Assembly (NCBI RefSeq): GCF_000971975.1
Contig: NZ_LAQO01000003.1
Span: 207,181 to 271,180 of the forward strand
Source: Paenibacillus algorifonticola
GTDB taxonomy: Bacteria; Bacillota; Bacilli; Paenibacillales; Paenibacillaceae
DNA length: 64,000 bases
Direction of reading: 5' to 3'
The stretch's first letter is position 1; every line of letters starts with the position of its first letter. Under the pieces are notes generated by a model. That model had not been told where the DNA came from and did not search any database. It saw nothing but the letters and a program-made list of their open reading frames with translations. Made by a program: the position numbers and the translations under genes. Shown one piece after another: positions 1 to 8,731 of the stretch.

Positions 1-150
1 TCATACACATCCGTGCAGCAATGCTCTTTACTGCGTTGCGGGTTGCGATCACTCAGTTTAACGAAGATAATTCGCAGGATATTTTGGACACTCTGAACGA
101 CCTTTTCGGCAAACAGCCGGCAATATTAAAATCGTAAACTCCAAACAGAA

Positions 151-174
151 AATGACTGCACTGCGGCAGTCATT
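151..174. repeat. 9-bp inverted repeat at the break point of the sigK fragment
   Basis: AATGACTGC at 151-159 pairs perfectly with GCAGTCATT at 166-174 around a 6-nt loop. It lies exactly where similarity to sigma-K stops. Without a clear U-tract on either strand it is a weak terminator candidate. It may mark the rearrangement that broke the gene. Confidence 0.5.
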
Positions 175-514
175 CAGTTCGTCCAGAATATCGAGGCAGC
201 GGTATATCTTGCTCTTCTCCATCTTCAGATCGACTTCCTTGATCACATCATCGGCCTCAGAGCCGAGTATATCGATCAGAGTGATTTCATTGCCCTTTTT
301 GTTTGTCCCAATCGGATCGTGGAGAGACACGTCTTAATGGTCTTTTTGAGCGAGCGGAGGTGCATCAGGATTTCGCTTTCAATACAGCGGGCGGCAAAAG
401 TCGCGAGCTTCGTTCCTTTGTTCGGGCGGTAGCTTTCAATGGCTTTGATCAGCCCGATGGTGCCGATGGAGATCGGATCCTCCATATCTTCACCTGTTTT
501 TTCGATTTTTAAAT
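170..514 (-). pseudogene. sigK: Sigma-K/sigma-E-like sporulation sigma factor, internal fragment, frameshifted
   Basis: Two overlapping minus-strand frames carry the middle of a sporulation sigma factor. The first (about 514 to 330) has region 2 text such as [27 protein letters not shown] and [12 protein letters not shown]. The second (about 330 to 178) has [25 protein letters not shown] and [10 protein letters not shown] frameshift near 330 separates them. The N-terminal third is missing, and so is the DNA-binding region 4, which in sigma-K follows ILDE with REKEVI. With both ends lost and a frameshift inside, this cannot make a working sigma factor. sigK is a known target of developmentally excised skin-type elements in Bacillus, but the damage here looks like ordinary decay. 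Confidence 0.8.
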
Positions 515-557
515 AAATTGTGTCACAATATATAAAAATATTATATTTATACAGCAA

Positions 558-730
558 AAAATCATTGGAATTAAACTAAAAGAAATACGGGTTTTGTGTA
601 AATGTATATAAGGATTATTGAATCGTGAGTATTTATCGATCAATGTCCAGTGCCACTAAATTGTCGGATTACAAGAATATGTACCGTTAAAGGACAAGAA
701 CTTGTACCCGTTGCCATAAAATTTTTTTCC
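558..730. other. Non-coding AT-rich gap between the sigK remnant and a simple repeat
   Basis: No open frame with a plausible start or ribosome site, no strong hairpin and no recognisable promoter was seen here. It is probably degraded sequence. Confidence 0.4.
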
Positions 731-767
731 TTTCATTCATTTTCATTCATTTTCCTTCATTATTCAT
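731..767. repeat. Imperfect 10-bp tandem repeat (TTTCATTCAT)
   Basis: TTTCATTCAT occurs twice in tandem at 731-750, followed by the degenerate copies TTTCCTTCAT and TATTCAT. It is a low-complexity tract just beyond the 3' end of the small minus-strand ORF. No function is evident. Confidence 0.7.
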
Positions 768-771
768 ATAA

Positions 772-1083
772 TCAAAAACCCGTTGATCTTGAATTAAAGT
801 TCCACGGGTTTAAAAATTCGATTTCTTTACATATTGATCCATCGACTTTTGTAGCTGGATCTCGGTTGCTCATAACGAACATCGCAATTTTCTGAGGTGT
901 AAAAGAAATCATGGATTGAATTGCTTCTTTGTTAAGTTCGTCCTGATACAATTGTATTGGATTACAAAATTTTTCGATTTCGTCCCAACAAGGGACATTA
1001 GTTTCTTGACTTCTCTTCCCGGCTATTCTCAAGCACGCTTTAGAGAAGTTATCACTAAATTTATCTTCATTTTGCAGTTCCAT
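772..1083 (-). CDS. Small hypothetical protein (103 aa), not recognised
   Basis: This open frame encodes a mixed, mostly soluble protein with motifs such as VPCWDEIEKFC and AMFVMSNRDPATKVDG. I recognise no family. The composition looks protein-like: charged and hydrophobic residues alternate, there is no low-complexity tract, and three Cys and two Trp are present. No ribosome binding site precedes the ATG, and the frame starts only 14 nt downstream of a hairpin, so it may be a truncated remnant. It lies between the sigK fragment and the serine hydrolase in the same orientation. Confidence 0.3.
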   Translation of the reverse strand: MELQNEDKFSDNFSKACLRIAGKRSQETNVPCWDEIEKFCNPIQLYQDELNKEAIQSMISFTPQKIAMFVMSNRDPATKVDGSICKEIEFLNPWNFNSRSTGF

Positions 1084-1097
1084 TATCTAGGAAATGC

Positions 1098-1126
1098 AAA
1101 GACTATACTCCAGTAGTATAGTCTTT
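1098..1126 (-). terminator. Perfect 12-bp hairpin downstream of the serine hydrolase
   Basis: AAAGACTATACT (1098-1109) and AGTATAGTCTTT (1115-1126) are exact complements around a 5-nt loop. On the minus strand the hairpin follows the serine hydrolase stop by about 100 nt and runs into TTTGCATTT. It is AT-rich, so termination is plausible but not certain. Confidence 0.5.
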
Positions 1127-1224
1127 AGCAGTCCTTCTTCTACTCTTTGGAAAGTAGCGAAACCAAGCTCTTGTCCAGCGATACGAATCAAACTATATGA
1201 CGCGCTAAGACTTCAGCTTCCACA

Positions 1225-2358
1225 TTACAAGCAGGAGTACACGACATTTCGCAAGCGTCGCTGAACGTAAGGCTCCTGACTGTTCAGAAGGTGCTGCGCA
1301 TACATAACGGTAAGCTTGGAATCCGGGTCAATGATAGCCATGCACCCGGCAGCGCCGCTCCATCCGAATTCGCCGAGCGGACTCAGTGAGCCGCTTAATG
1401 ACTTGGAGACATGAGTACGGACACCAAGGCCATACCCGTACCCACTCATGTGATCCCATGAAAAATCGCCGCGGGTCTGCTCGTTCAGATGGTCCTTGCG
1501 CATCAGTTCCACCGAGGCTTTTGACAGAATCCGCACGCCTTCCGGACTAGTGCCGCACCCAGTCAGTGCGTTCAGGAACAGTGAATAATCACTAACTGTG
1601 GACAACAATCCGGCGCCACCACTTTCCAATTCGGCACCGACCCGGTACCCGTTTCCATCCAGACGTACGGCTTTTTTAAGCTCGTCATTGTACGTATACT
1701 GCGGAATCAGTCGGGTCTGCTGTTCATCGTTCAGATCGAACGCTGTATCGTTCATGCCAAGTGGTCCGGTGATTTCTTCCCGCAGATACGTACCAAAGCG
1801 TCTTCCGCTGACAACCTCCACCAATGCCCCGAGCACATCGTGACACATGCTGTAGTTCCAATGCGTACCTGGCTCAAACAAAAGGGGTTCCTTGGCAAGC
1901 GCTTTCGCGAAAGCACGTGTTGGTAATGTTCCGTTGGTGCTATGCACTGCTTCCTTAAAAGATGGAGAACCTAGATCATAGGAGAACCCTGCAGTCATCG
2001 TAAACAAGTCGCGTACCGTAATGAGACTGGTTGCTTTTTCAAGCCTAATTTCCCCGTTCGGCAAAGTTTTCCTCACCGTCATCTCGGCATACTCCGGCAG
2101 ATAGTCGGAAACCGGATCACTTAGCAGCATATCGCCTCTCTCCACCAGTTGAAGCGCTGCCACGCAGGTCATTATTTTCGTCAAGGAGTAGAGATTGAAG
2201 ATCGCTCTATCACTGATAGGCGTCTGTTCCTCAAGGTTAGCATAGCCGCTACGGTAACGGAAAACGATATCGTTTTGATGCATCACCAGTACCTCTGCCC
2301 ACGGAACTCGCCAGGAAGTGATACGGTCAACAAATGAAACAAGCGGTTGAAAATCCAT
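1225..2358 (-). CDS. Serine hydrolase, class C beta-lactamase/esterase family
   Basis: This 377-aa protein has the penicillin-binding/class C beta-lactamase fold pattern. SLTK (about residue 58), after AIFNLYSLTK, is the SxxK nucleophile motif. WNYSMCHDVLG supplies the Tyr motif, and the C-terminal GEFGWSGAAG is the region that replaces KTG in many esterase-type members. No signal peptide is visible, so a cytoplasmic location is likely and a classical periplasmic lactamase role is less likely. Family members hydrolyse beta-lactams, esters or D-amino acid peptides. The AAGGAAGGGG ribosome site supports the ATG. It lies just beyond the terminator of the NRPS operon in the same orientation, so a self-protection role is conceivable but unproven. 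Confidence 0.85.
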   Translation of the reverse strand: MDFQPLVSFVDRITSWRVPWAEVLVMHQNDIVFRYRSGYANLEEQTPISDRAIFNLYSLTKIMTCVAALQLVERGDMLLSDPVSDYLPEYAEMTVRKTLPNGEIRLEKATSLITVRDLFTMTAGFSYDLGSPSFKEAVHSTNGTLPTRAFAKALAKEPLLFEPGTHWNYSMCHDVLGALVEVVSGRRFGTYLREEITGPLGMNDTAFDLNDEQQTRLIPQYTYNDELKKAVRLDGNGYRVGAELESGGAGLLSTVSDYSLFLNALTGCGTSPEGVRILSKASVELMRKDHLNEQTRGDFSWDHMSGYGYGLGVRTHVSKSLSGSLSPLGEFGWSGAAGCMAIIDPDSKLTVMYAQHLLNSQEPYVQRRLRNVVYSCL

Positions 2359-2685
2359 TTTTTTCCCCTTCCTTCTATGTAGAATCGTTTATCATTGCGT
2401 AATGTGGTCCATGGTCTCTCTCATAATCCACATACTATTAATATACGACCATTCGCATGTAATGACCACTATCAATCGTACATCTCATAGGTAACCTAGG
2501 AGATGCTCCAAATAGAAATGAAAATCAAGAACAAAACTGTTCGTTTAGCAACCATCCTATGTGCTGTTAATCCTTCAAAATATACGGGAGATGATTCTCT
2601 ACCATTCATCTAATTAGCATCCCTTTGTTAACATAATAATTGTTATTGAATCATAGTTACCCAAATCCATAGTCGACAATTGCAT
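2359..2685. other. Intergenic region upstream of the serine hydrolase
   Basis: No coding frame of note was found. The stretch is AT-rich and must hold the promoter of the serine hydrolase, but I could not pick a convincing -35/-10 pair. A second weak hairpin, AACAGGC (2767-2773) with GCCTGTT (2798-2804), lies beyond it near the MbtH gene. Confidence 0.4.
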
Positions 2686-2719
2686 AAAAAAGGGTTAACC
2701 ATTCGAAATGGTTAACCCT
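2686..2719 (-). terminator. Strong rho-independent terminator of the NRPS operon
   Basis: AGGGTTAACCATT (2691-2703) and AATGGTTAACCCT (2707-2719) form a perfect 13-bp stem with a 3-nt loop. Read on the minus strand it is followed at once by a run of six T. It lies 223 nt past the MbtH stop codon and closes the four-gene NRPS operon. Confidence 0.9.
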
Positions 2720-2942
2720 AACCTTTTGCCCATCCAGATCACATAGAACATCCGAGCGTGCTTATTAACAGGCTGGCTGCACAATGCATGATGCGCTGCC
2801 TGTTTAAGAACAACGCCCCGGCAAAAACATATAATTTGGAGCACTTCGGTCTACTATTTTAATAGCAGCCCTGCAATACGCCCAAGGTCCTACTGGACCG
2901 AATGCCAATCTATGCGCAGCGCACATATCGCTGGAACAGAGC

Positions 2943-3137
2943 TCATGCTTGACGCAGGCTTAGCGGCGTCAAATCGCTCCATACTTCCTTCACGTAAGCC
3001 AGGCATTCTTCCTTCGTGCCGCTCTTGCCGGCATTGCTCCAGCCGGCTGGATTGTGCAGGTGCAATGGCCATAGCGCATATTGCTCCTCGCCATTGACGA
3101 CTACTTTGTAGCTGACTTCTAGCGTTTGGTTCTCCAT
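2943..3137 (-). CDS. MbtH-like NRPS chaperone
   Basis: This 64-aa protein matches the MbtH family over its full length: YKVVVNGEEQYALWP near the N-terminus, then PAGWSNAGKSGTKEECLAYV and EVWSDLTPLSLR. MbtH-like proteins bind NRPS adenylation domains and are often required for their folding or activity. The two conserved Trp positions and the SGTKEECL segment are present. A GGGGAG ribosome site serves either the ATG at 3137 or a TTG one codon upstream (3140). ATG is preferred here, although the TTG spacing of 7 nt is also good. It is the last gene of the operon, 26 nt after the large synthetase, so its partners are very likely the two A domains encoded upstream. Confidence 0.93.
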   Translation of the reverse strand: MENQTLEVSYKVVVNGEEQYALWPLHLHNPAGWSNAGKSGTKEECLAYVKEVWSDLTPLSLRQA

Positions 3138-3163
3138 CAAGAGTTCACTCCCCTATTCTACAA

Positions 3164-6100
3164 TTAGATTCCGACGCCCATCTGGCGGTCTGCAAGCTGC
3201 TGCAACTGATCCTTATCTCGAATAATAACGGCATCCGGCACTGCATCGGGCAAGATCGTCTCCATATGGCGCAGTTGCCGATAACGCATGCCGAGCAATC
3301 CCCAGACGAACAAGATGACGCCAATCGAAGTGATCAACAGCCCGATGCCCATCCCGCCTCCCGTTCCAAACAGCCCTGCAGCCTCCGTACCAGCTGGCAG
3401 TGCCGATGCAAGCGGAACGAAAACAGACGCAACAAGCGGACCTGCAAGCAGGAAGCTAAGCGGACGCATGCTGAAGGCCATGACTTGGTTTGTTGCCAAT
3501 ACGCGACCTTGCAACTCAAGCCCTACCTTCGTCTGTATCAATGCCAGCCAGTGCGTATTGATAAGCGCCAGCGCCAAGCCAAAGCCGAACAAGCCGATGG
3601 CAGCCGTCACAAGTGAAGGATAGATGCCGGCAACCGCTATCGATAAACCGGTCAGCATAACGAAACCGACCATTCCGTCCGCTCGGCGGTCGAAGCCGCC
3701 CCATATCGTCATAAGTATTGAGCCGATAAATAGCCCTGCACCCTCAAACGCAATAACAATGCCTACCTTGTCAGCGGTCATAAACTGAAGCAGAAACGGT
3801 GTCGTTAGCACGTTATATAAGCTCATGAAGAAATTGACGACGACGAAAAACACGACCATCGCGACCATACTCTTCCTTTGAACAATGTACTTCCATCCTC
3901 CAACGATTTCCCTGCTCATTGGTTCCTCGCGCTTCTTGAACATCAGATTAGGGAATCGGATCAGCGACAGAATGACGATAGACAAGCTCAGCAACACCAG
4001 ATCGATTATGACAATTGTTTGCAGACCGATCAATACGACCAAGGCCCCTCCCAGCGCAGGCGCCATAATACCGTTCAAGGACATGACGAGTTGTCCTAAA
4101 CCGTTTGCATGTCCTAAGTACCTTTTCGGCACGAGTTGCGCTGTTGCCGCCTGATAGGCCGGCATTGTGAAAGCGCCTGAAATCGATCCAATGCCGGCAG
4201 CCACATAGATCGCCCATAGCGACAACGCGTCCAGATAGAGCATAGTCGCGAGAAAGATCACCGAGCATAACGCTAACATTTGTCCCGCCAGCATCACCTT
4301 TCTTCTATCATAACGGTCCACAACTGCACCGGCCACGGGCAGCAGCAGAAGCGTGGGTAGAATAGCGTAAAGCGAAATCGTCGCATAATCCGAAATCGAC
4401 CCGGTACGCTGAAATACCCAGATGCCAAGCGCAAATCCGGTCAGTGACGTCCCGATTGTGGCTATGATCAAGCACAGCGTCACCGTGAGAAAAGATTTCA
4501 CGCTCGGCTGAACGTCCTTTTGCTCCTGCTCTTGTGCCCATACATGCTGAGGAGCAGACGGGGTCTTAGAAACAGCATTCACTGTCGACCGGCTTGCCCC
4601 GTAGTCGCGTTCTTCCTCCCACTCACGAATCTGCTGCGATATGATTTTCGCGGAATGGTCTGATTGATGCTTGTGAAAATAATGCCCGGCATGCTCAACA
4701 ACATGCAATCGCACATCCTCGCTGAAATCCTGCCACTCCATATAACGTTCCTCGTAGAACTCGGTCATTCGATCGGCACCACCCACGATGCAAGATACAG
4801 GTGCCTTCAGCTTCGGCTTATTCGGCTGTGCGTAGAGCTCCGTGTAATAATTCTCCGCCTCTCGTGCGTCATGCCGCAGGTTACGCAGAACGAACTTCTG
4901 CTCCTCCGAAGAGATCTCGTCATCGAAGCCGCCAAAAGCGCGGAGCATATCGCGTGCGAACTTATCGGACGTCCACTTTTCCCGCGGGAACAAACGATGC
5001 CACCATTCCGTCAGCCTGAATGGCAGTCTGGCTCCCGGGAAGGTGCCCGCCATAAAGATTCCACTTACCTCCACATTTGATTGCTGCAGCAGCAATGCGG
5101 TACGGAGCACCATTGCCCCGCCTAAGCAATGGCCGTAGAGATAGACTTCACCCTTGACCTTGCTTTTGATTTCTTGCGCAATCCGAGCGGCCGTTTCCTC
5201 GAGCGAGGCCAGCAACTGACCAGGCCGACTGTAATCATGCCCGGGCAGTTCGACGGCAAACAAGGTATAGTTGGGCGGCAAAACCTTGGCCAGCGGCTGG
5301 AACGTGATTGCGCTGCCGCCGCCATAAGGCACGCAGACTAGCGTAATCGCTTTGCCCCCGATGTTGGATGCCTTTTTGAATTCGATCAGAAGATCGTCGC
5401 TCCGCGTAGCGCCGGATGCGAGATGCTCGGCCAGTTCACGCACCGTCGGATACTGGAAGAGATCCATTACGCTGAACGAATTGCCCATCTTGCGTACGAC
5501 CTTAATCGCCTTGAACGAATCGCCGCCCAAGTCGAAAAATTCGTCGTTGATGCCGACCTGATCGAGCCCTAGTACCTCGCGCCAGACAGCGGCGATTTGG
5601 TGCTCCTCCTTGGTCTCCGGCGCAGCAAAGCCGTTATTGCCCGCACGATTTTCAGCGCTAGGCTCAGGCAGCTTTGCACGGTCCAGCTTACCGTTCGCGT
5701 TAAGCGGCAGCCGCTCGATCTCTACGAAGGCTGAAGGCAGCATGTAGTCGGGCAGAATGCTTTTCATGTGCTTTCGAATCGCGCTCACATCGAGCCGCGC
5801 TCCACGCAAAGCCTGCTCCTGAGAGTCTTGAACCAATCGCTGCTCCGGCACCAGATAGGCCACCAGTCGCTTGTCTCCCGGTTCATCTTCGCGAATGGTC
5901 ACGACCACGTCGCGCAATCCTTCGACTTGCAGCAGGACATGCTCGATCTCACCGATCTCGATCCGATAGCCGCGGATCTTAAACTGTTGGTCCATTCGTC
6001 CGATAAACTGAATGGTACCGTTAGGCAAATGGCGAACGAGGTCGCCCGTACGGTACATCCTTTCTCCCGGCTGGTCTGTGAACGGATTCGGCACGAATCG

Positions 6101-8731
6101 CTCGGCCGTCAGGTCCGGCCTGCCGTAATAGCCGCGCGTCACGGCGCTACCGCCGATGTACAACTCGCCGATGGCGCCAGCAGGAACCAGCTGCTGATTA
6201 GCGTTAAGCACATAGACCGGTGCGTTCGGTATCGGACGTCCAAGCGGAAGCACCGCATGATGATCTTGCTCGCTTCCGTCATCTGGAACCTCATAGGCGA
6301 GCACCGAAACGGTCGTCTCCGTAGGACCATAATGATTCTGGATCCGACAGCCCGGACGAAGGCGTCGAATGTCTGCAATTGTCCCCCAATGCGAGGCTTC
6401 TCCTGCAAGAATCAAGCATTCGCGCGGTACGATGACGCTCGGGTTTGATACGCCGAGCAGCACCTCCATATGGCTTGGAACGATCTTCATGACGTCGATC
6501 GGATTCGCCTCGCAATAAGCGGCGAAAGCATCGGGATCAGCGGCCCGCTCGTACGGGATTACATGCAGGGTGCCTCCTGTTCCGAACGCCCCCCAGATCA
6601 TCGGCGTTCCGAGATCGGCAGCAAGCGTGCTGACGATGGCGAAACGGAGGCCTTGCCGCAGCGCCAAACGCTGCATGATGCCTTCCAAATAGTTGGCATA
6701 ACTCCGGTGCTCGACCGCCACGCCCTTCGGTTTTCCCGTCGAGCCGGACGTGAACAGCACATACATAAGATCGCCCGGCTTCGAGACGACTTCGGGATTA
6801 CCCGCATCTTCTTGCGCTATCGTATCCCAATCGCCGTCGAGAGAAACCATGGGTATGGGCTTAGATTCACTCTCGCCGTTTTGCAGCAGCAGATCGGCGA
6901 ACGATTCCTCGGTCACGATGACGGACACCTCAGCCTCCTGCGCAATCATTCGCAAACGCTCCACTGGCAGCTTAGGATCAAGCGGTACATATGCGCCGCC
7001 CGCCTTCAAGATGCCGAGCAAGCCGACGATGATATCGACGGTGCGCTCCATATAGAGACCGACTGTTGTATTAGGTCCAACCTGCAGATCGCGCAAATAG
7101 TGCGCCAAGCGATTAGCCCGTTCATTTAGTTCTCGGTAGGTAAGCATATGCCCCTCCGAGCATACGGCCGCGGCCGTAGGTGTAAGGGCCGCCTGGCGCT
7201 CCACGAGGAGATGCGGCAATTGGAGCTTTGCCTCGGTAGACTCGTCGGCATTCCAGTCAACCAGTACCTTCCGCAGCTGTTCGCCCGAGAGCGCCGCAAC
7301 GGCATATAGCGGCAATGCGGAATTGTCCATTACGCGCTCCAGAATCATGCAGTAATGGTCTGCCATCTGCCGAATGGTCGACTCGCGGAATAGATCTAGG
7401 CGATACGTCAAAGTGACTTCCATGCCTAACTTGTGATTCTCGAATACCGTCATCGTCAAGTCCAGCATCCCGCCCCGCGTGCGATCACCCACGAACGGTA
7501 CAATCTCGAGGTCAGGCAGGTCAACCAGCGCCTGACCATGCCGTTCGAACAGGAACATGGTATCGAAGAAAAGCGAATGGCCTATAATACGCTCTGGATT
7601 CATCTCTTCGACGATCCGGTCAAACGGCAAATCCTGATGATCATTCGCCTCCAGCACCGTCATGCGGACTGCTGCGATAAAGTCGCTGAAAGTATCCCCC
7701 ATGTCAATCGGGGAGCGAAGGGCGACCGTATTCGCGAAGAAGCCCGCAAGCTTCTCGATTTCCTGCTTGCCTCGATTCGCCATGGGCGTCCCGACAACAA
7801 TCTCCTGCTTGCCGTTATAGCTTGCGAGAAGCACCTTGTAAGCGGCTAGCAGCAGGACGAATGACGTGCAGCCGAGCTGCTTGCTCGCTTCGCGGATACG
7901 CTGCGAGAATGATGGATCGAGCGTCAGGCTGAAGAAACCAGGTTCGCACTCAAATTGAATCGAGGGGCGCGGATAATCCGTCGGCAGATCCAGCGTCGCC
8001 GGTGCTGGCGTCAGCTTCTTTGTCCAGTAGCGCAGCTGATCTTCGTATGCCGATCCTGTCATCCACTGCCTCTGCCAAACGGCAAAGTCCGGATATTGAA
8101 TCGGCAGTTCTGGAAGAGAAAGCGGCTCTTCCAGCGCGAAGGAACGATAGATCGCGGCAAGCTCTTCGTCGAACACATCCGCCGACCAGCCATCATAGAT
8201 CAAGTGATGCGTCATCCAGACGAGAACATGCTTTTCGGGATCCAGGCGGAAGAGCATCGCCTTCACAAGCGGTCCGTTCAGAAAATCATATTGTGCCGTG
8301 GCTTCCTTCTCCATACGCTCATAGACCTTGTTTTCATCGGAGAGCTCGATAACTGGGAGGTCGATCTTCAGCTCGGGACGAATGATCTGCACGTAATCGT
8401 CGTTCTCATAAGCAATAACAGCGCGCATGATTTCATGGCGCTTGACCATCTCGTTCAGTGTGCGATGCAAAGCAGTGACGTTCAGCTTCCCGATCAACTT
8501 GTAGCCGTTGGCAAAATTGTACCGCTTCGTCCCGGGCATATACTCTTCGAAGAACATAATTCGCTGCTGCGGGAAAGATAGAGGGAACTTGTTTTCTCCT
8601 GCTTGCCTAGGAAGCTGCGGAATAACGGACGAAGCTGCGGCGGCCTTTGCCTTCTTCTGTTTGGCCTTCAGTGCGAGGAGCGCCCGTCGTTCGGGCGACA
8701 GCTGCTCGATTCGATCAATCGTTTTACTCAT
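3164..8731 (-). CDS. NRPS module fused to thioesterase and MFS exporter (C-A-PCP-TE-MFS)
   Basis: This 1855-aa protein has five parts. A basic N-terminal linker contains LSPERRALLA. The condensation domain carries HHLIYDG (175-181), the HHxxxDG motif. The adenylation domain runs from about 495 to 1030, with TSGSTGKPKG near 664, YGPTE near 800 and the A10 motif NGKLDR. The carrier domain has phosphopantetheine Ser1072 in LGGDSF. An alpha/beta-hydrolase thioesterase follows, with Cys1202 in GHCLGG where Ser is usual, and candidate partners Asp1320 and His1350. The last part, from about 1410 on, is a membrane transporter of the MFS_3 type with about 12 hydrophobic segments. The protein should extend a PCP-bound starter by one residue, release it and export it. 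My reading of the A pocket (D-L-P-K-I-A-H-V-S-K) resembles Asp-type codes. It overlaps the glycosyltransferase gene by 8 nt and has an AAGGAGG site. Confidence 0.93.
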   Translation of the reverse strand: MSKTIDRIEQLSPERRALLALKAKQKKAKAAAASSVIPQLPRQAGENKFPLSFPQQRIMFFEEYMPGTKRYNFANGYKLIGKLNVTALHRTLNEMVKRHEIMRAVIAYENDDYVQIIRPELKIDLPVIELSDENKVYERMEKEATAQYDFLNGPLVKAMLFRLDPEKHVLVWMTHHLIYDGWSADVFDEELAAIYRSFALEEPLSLPELPIQYPDFAVWQRQWMTGSAYEDQLRYWTKKLTPAPATLDLPTDYPRPSIQFECEPGFFSLTLDPSFSQRIREASKQLGCTSFVLLLAAYKVLLASYNGKQEIVVGTPMANRGKQEIEKLAGFFANTVALRSPIDMGDTFSDFIAAVRMTVLEANDHQDLPFDRIVEEMNPERIIGHSLFFDTMFLFERHGQALVDLPDLEIVPFVGDRTRGGMLDLTMTVFENHKLGMEVTLTYRLDLFRESTIRQMADHYCMILERVMDNSALPLYAVAALSGEQLRKVLVDWNADESTEAKLQLPHLLVERQAALTPTAAAVCSEGHMLTYRELNERANRLAHYLRDLQVGPNTTVGLYMERTVDIIVGLLGILKAGGAYVPLDPKLPVERLRMIAQEAEVSVIVTEESFADLLLQNGESESKPIPMVSLDGDWDTIAQEDAGNPEVVSKPGDLMYVLFTSGSTGKPKGVAVEHRSYANYLEGIMQRLALRQGLRFAIVSTLAADLGTPMIWGAFGTGGTLHVIPYERAADPDAFAAYCEANPIDVMKIVPSHMEVLLGVSNPSVIVPRECLILAGEASHWGTIADIRRLRPGCRIQNHYGPTETTVSVLAYEVPDDGSEQDHHAVLPLGRPIPNAPVYVLNANQQLVPAGAIGELYIGGSAVTRGYYGRPDLTAERFVPNPFTDQPGERMYRTGDLVRHLPNGTIQFIGRMDQQFKIRGYRIEIGEIEHVLLQVEGLRDVVVTIREDEPGDKRLVAYLVPEQRLVQDSQEQALRGARLDVSAIRKHMKSILPDYMLPSAFVEIERLPLNANGKLDRAKLPEPSAENRAGNNGFAAPETKEEHQIAAVWREVLGLDQVGINDEFFDLGGDSFKAIKVVRKMGNSFSVMDLFQYPTVRELAEHLASGATRSDDLLIEFKKASNIGGKAITLVCVPYGGGSAITFQPLAKVLPPNYTLFAVELPGHDYSRPGQLLASLEETAARIAQEIKSKVKGEVYLYGHCLGGAMVLRTALLLQQSNVEVSGIFMAGTFPGARLPFRLTEWWHRLFPREKWTSDKFARDMLRAFGGFDDEISSEEQKFVLRNLRHDAREAENYYTELYAQPNKPKLKAPVSCIVGGADRMTEFYEERYMEWQDFSEDVRLHVVEHAGHYFHKHQSDHSAKIISQQIREWEEERDYGASRSTVNAVSKTPSAPQHVWAQEQEQKDVQPSVKSFLTVTLCLIIATIGTSLTGFALGIWVFQRTGSISDYATISLYAILPTLLLLPVAGAVVDRYDRRKVMLAGQMLALCSVIFLATMLYLDALSLWAIYVAAGIGSISGAFTMPAYQAATAQLVPKRYLGHANGLGQLVMSLNGIMAPALGGALVVLIGLQTIVIIDLVLLSLSIVILSLIRFPNLMFKKREEPMSREIVGGWKYIVQRKSMVAMVVFFVVVNFFMSLYNVLTTPFLLQFMTADKVGIVIAFEGAGLFIGSILMTIWGGFDRRADGMVGFVMLTGLSIAVAGIYPSLVTAAIGLFGFGLALALINTHWLALIQTKVGLELQGRVLATNQVMAFSMRPLSFLLAGPLVASVFVPLASALPAGTEAAGLFGTGGGMGIGLLITSIGVILFVWGLLGMRYRQLRHMETILPDAVPDAVIIRDKDQLQQLADRQMGVGI

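Noticed and set aside
151..557. Active skin-type element junction in sigK
   Set aside because: An AATGA lies at the break, but the gene is also truncated upstream and frameshifted inside, and no recombinase or second half is in the window.
2614..2660. Fur-like AT palindrome upstream of the serine hydrolase
   Set aside because: AATAATTGTTATT has weak symmetry and too few matches to the Fur form to support a call.
2767..2804. Second terminator near MbtH (AACAGGC/GCCTGTT)
   Set aside because: Only a 7-bp stem with a long loop and no U-tract; the strong terminator at 2686-2719 explains the operon end.
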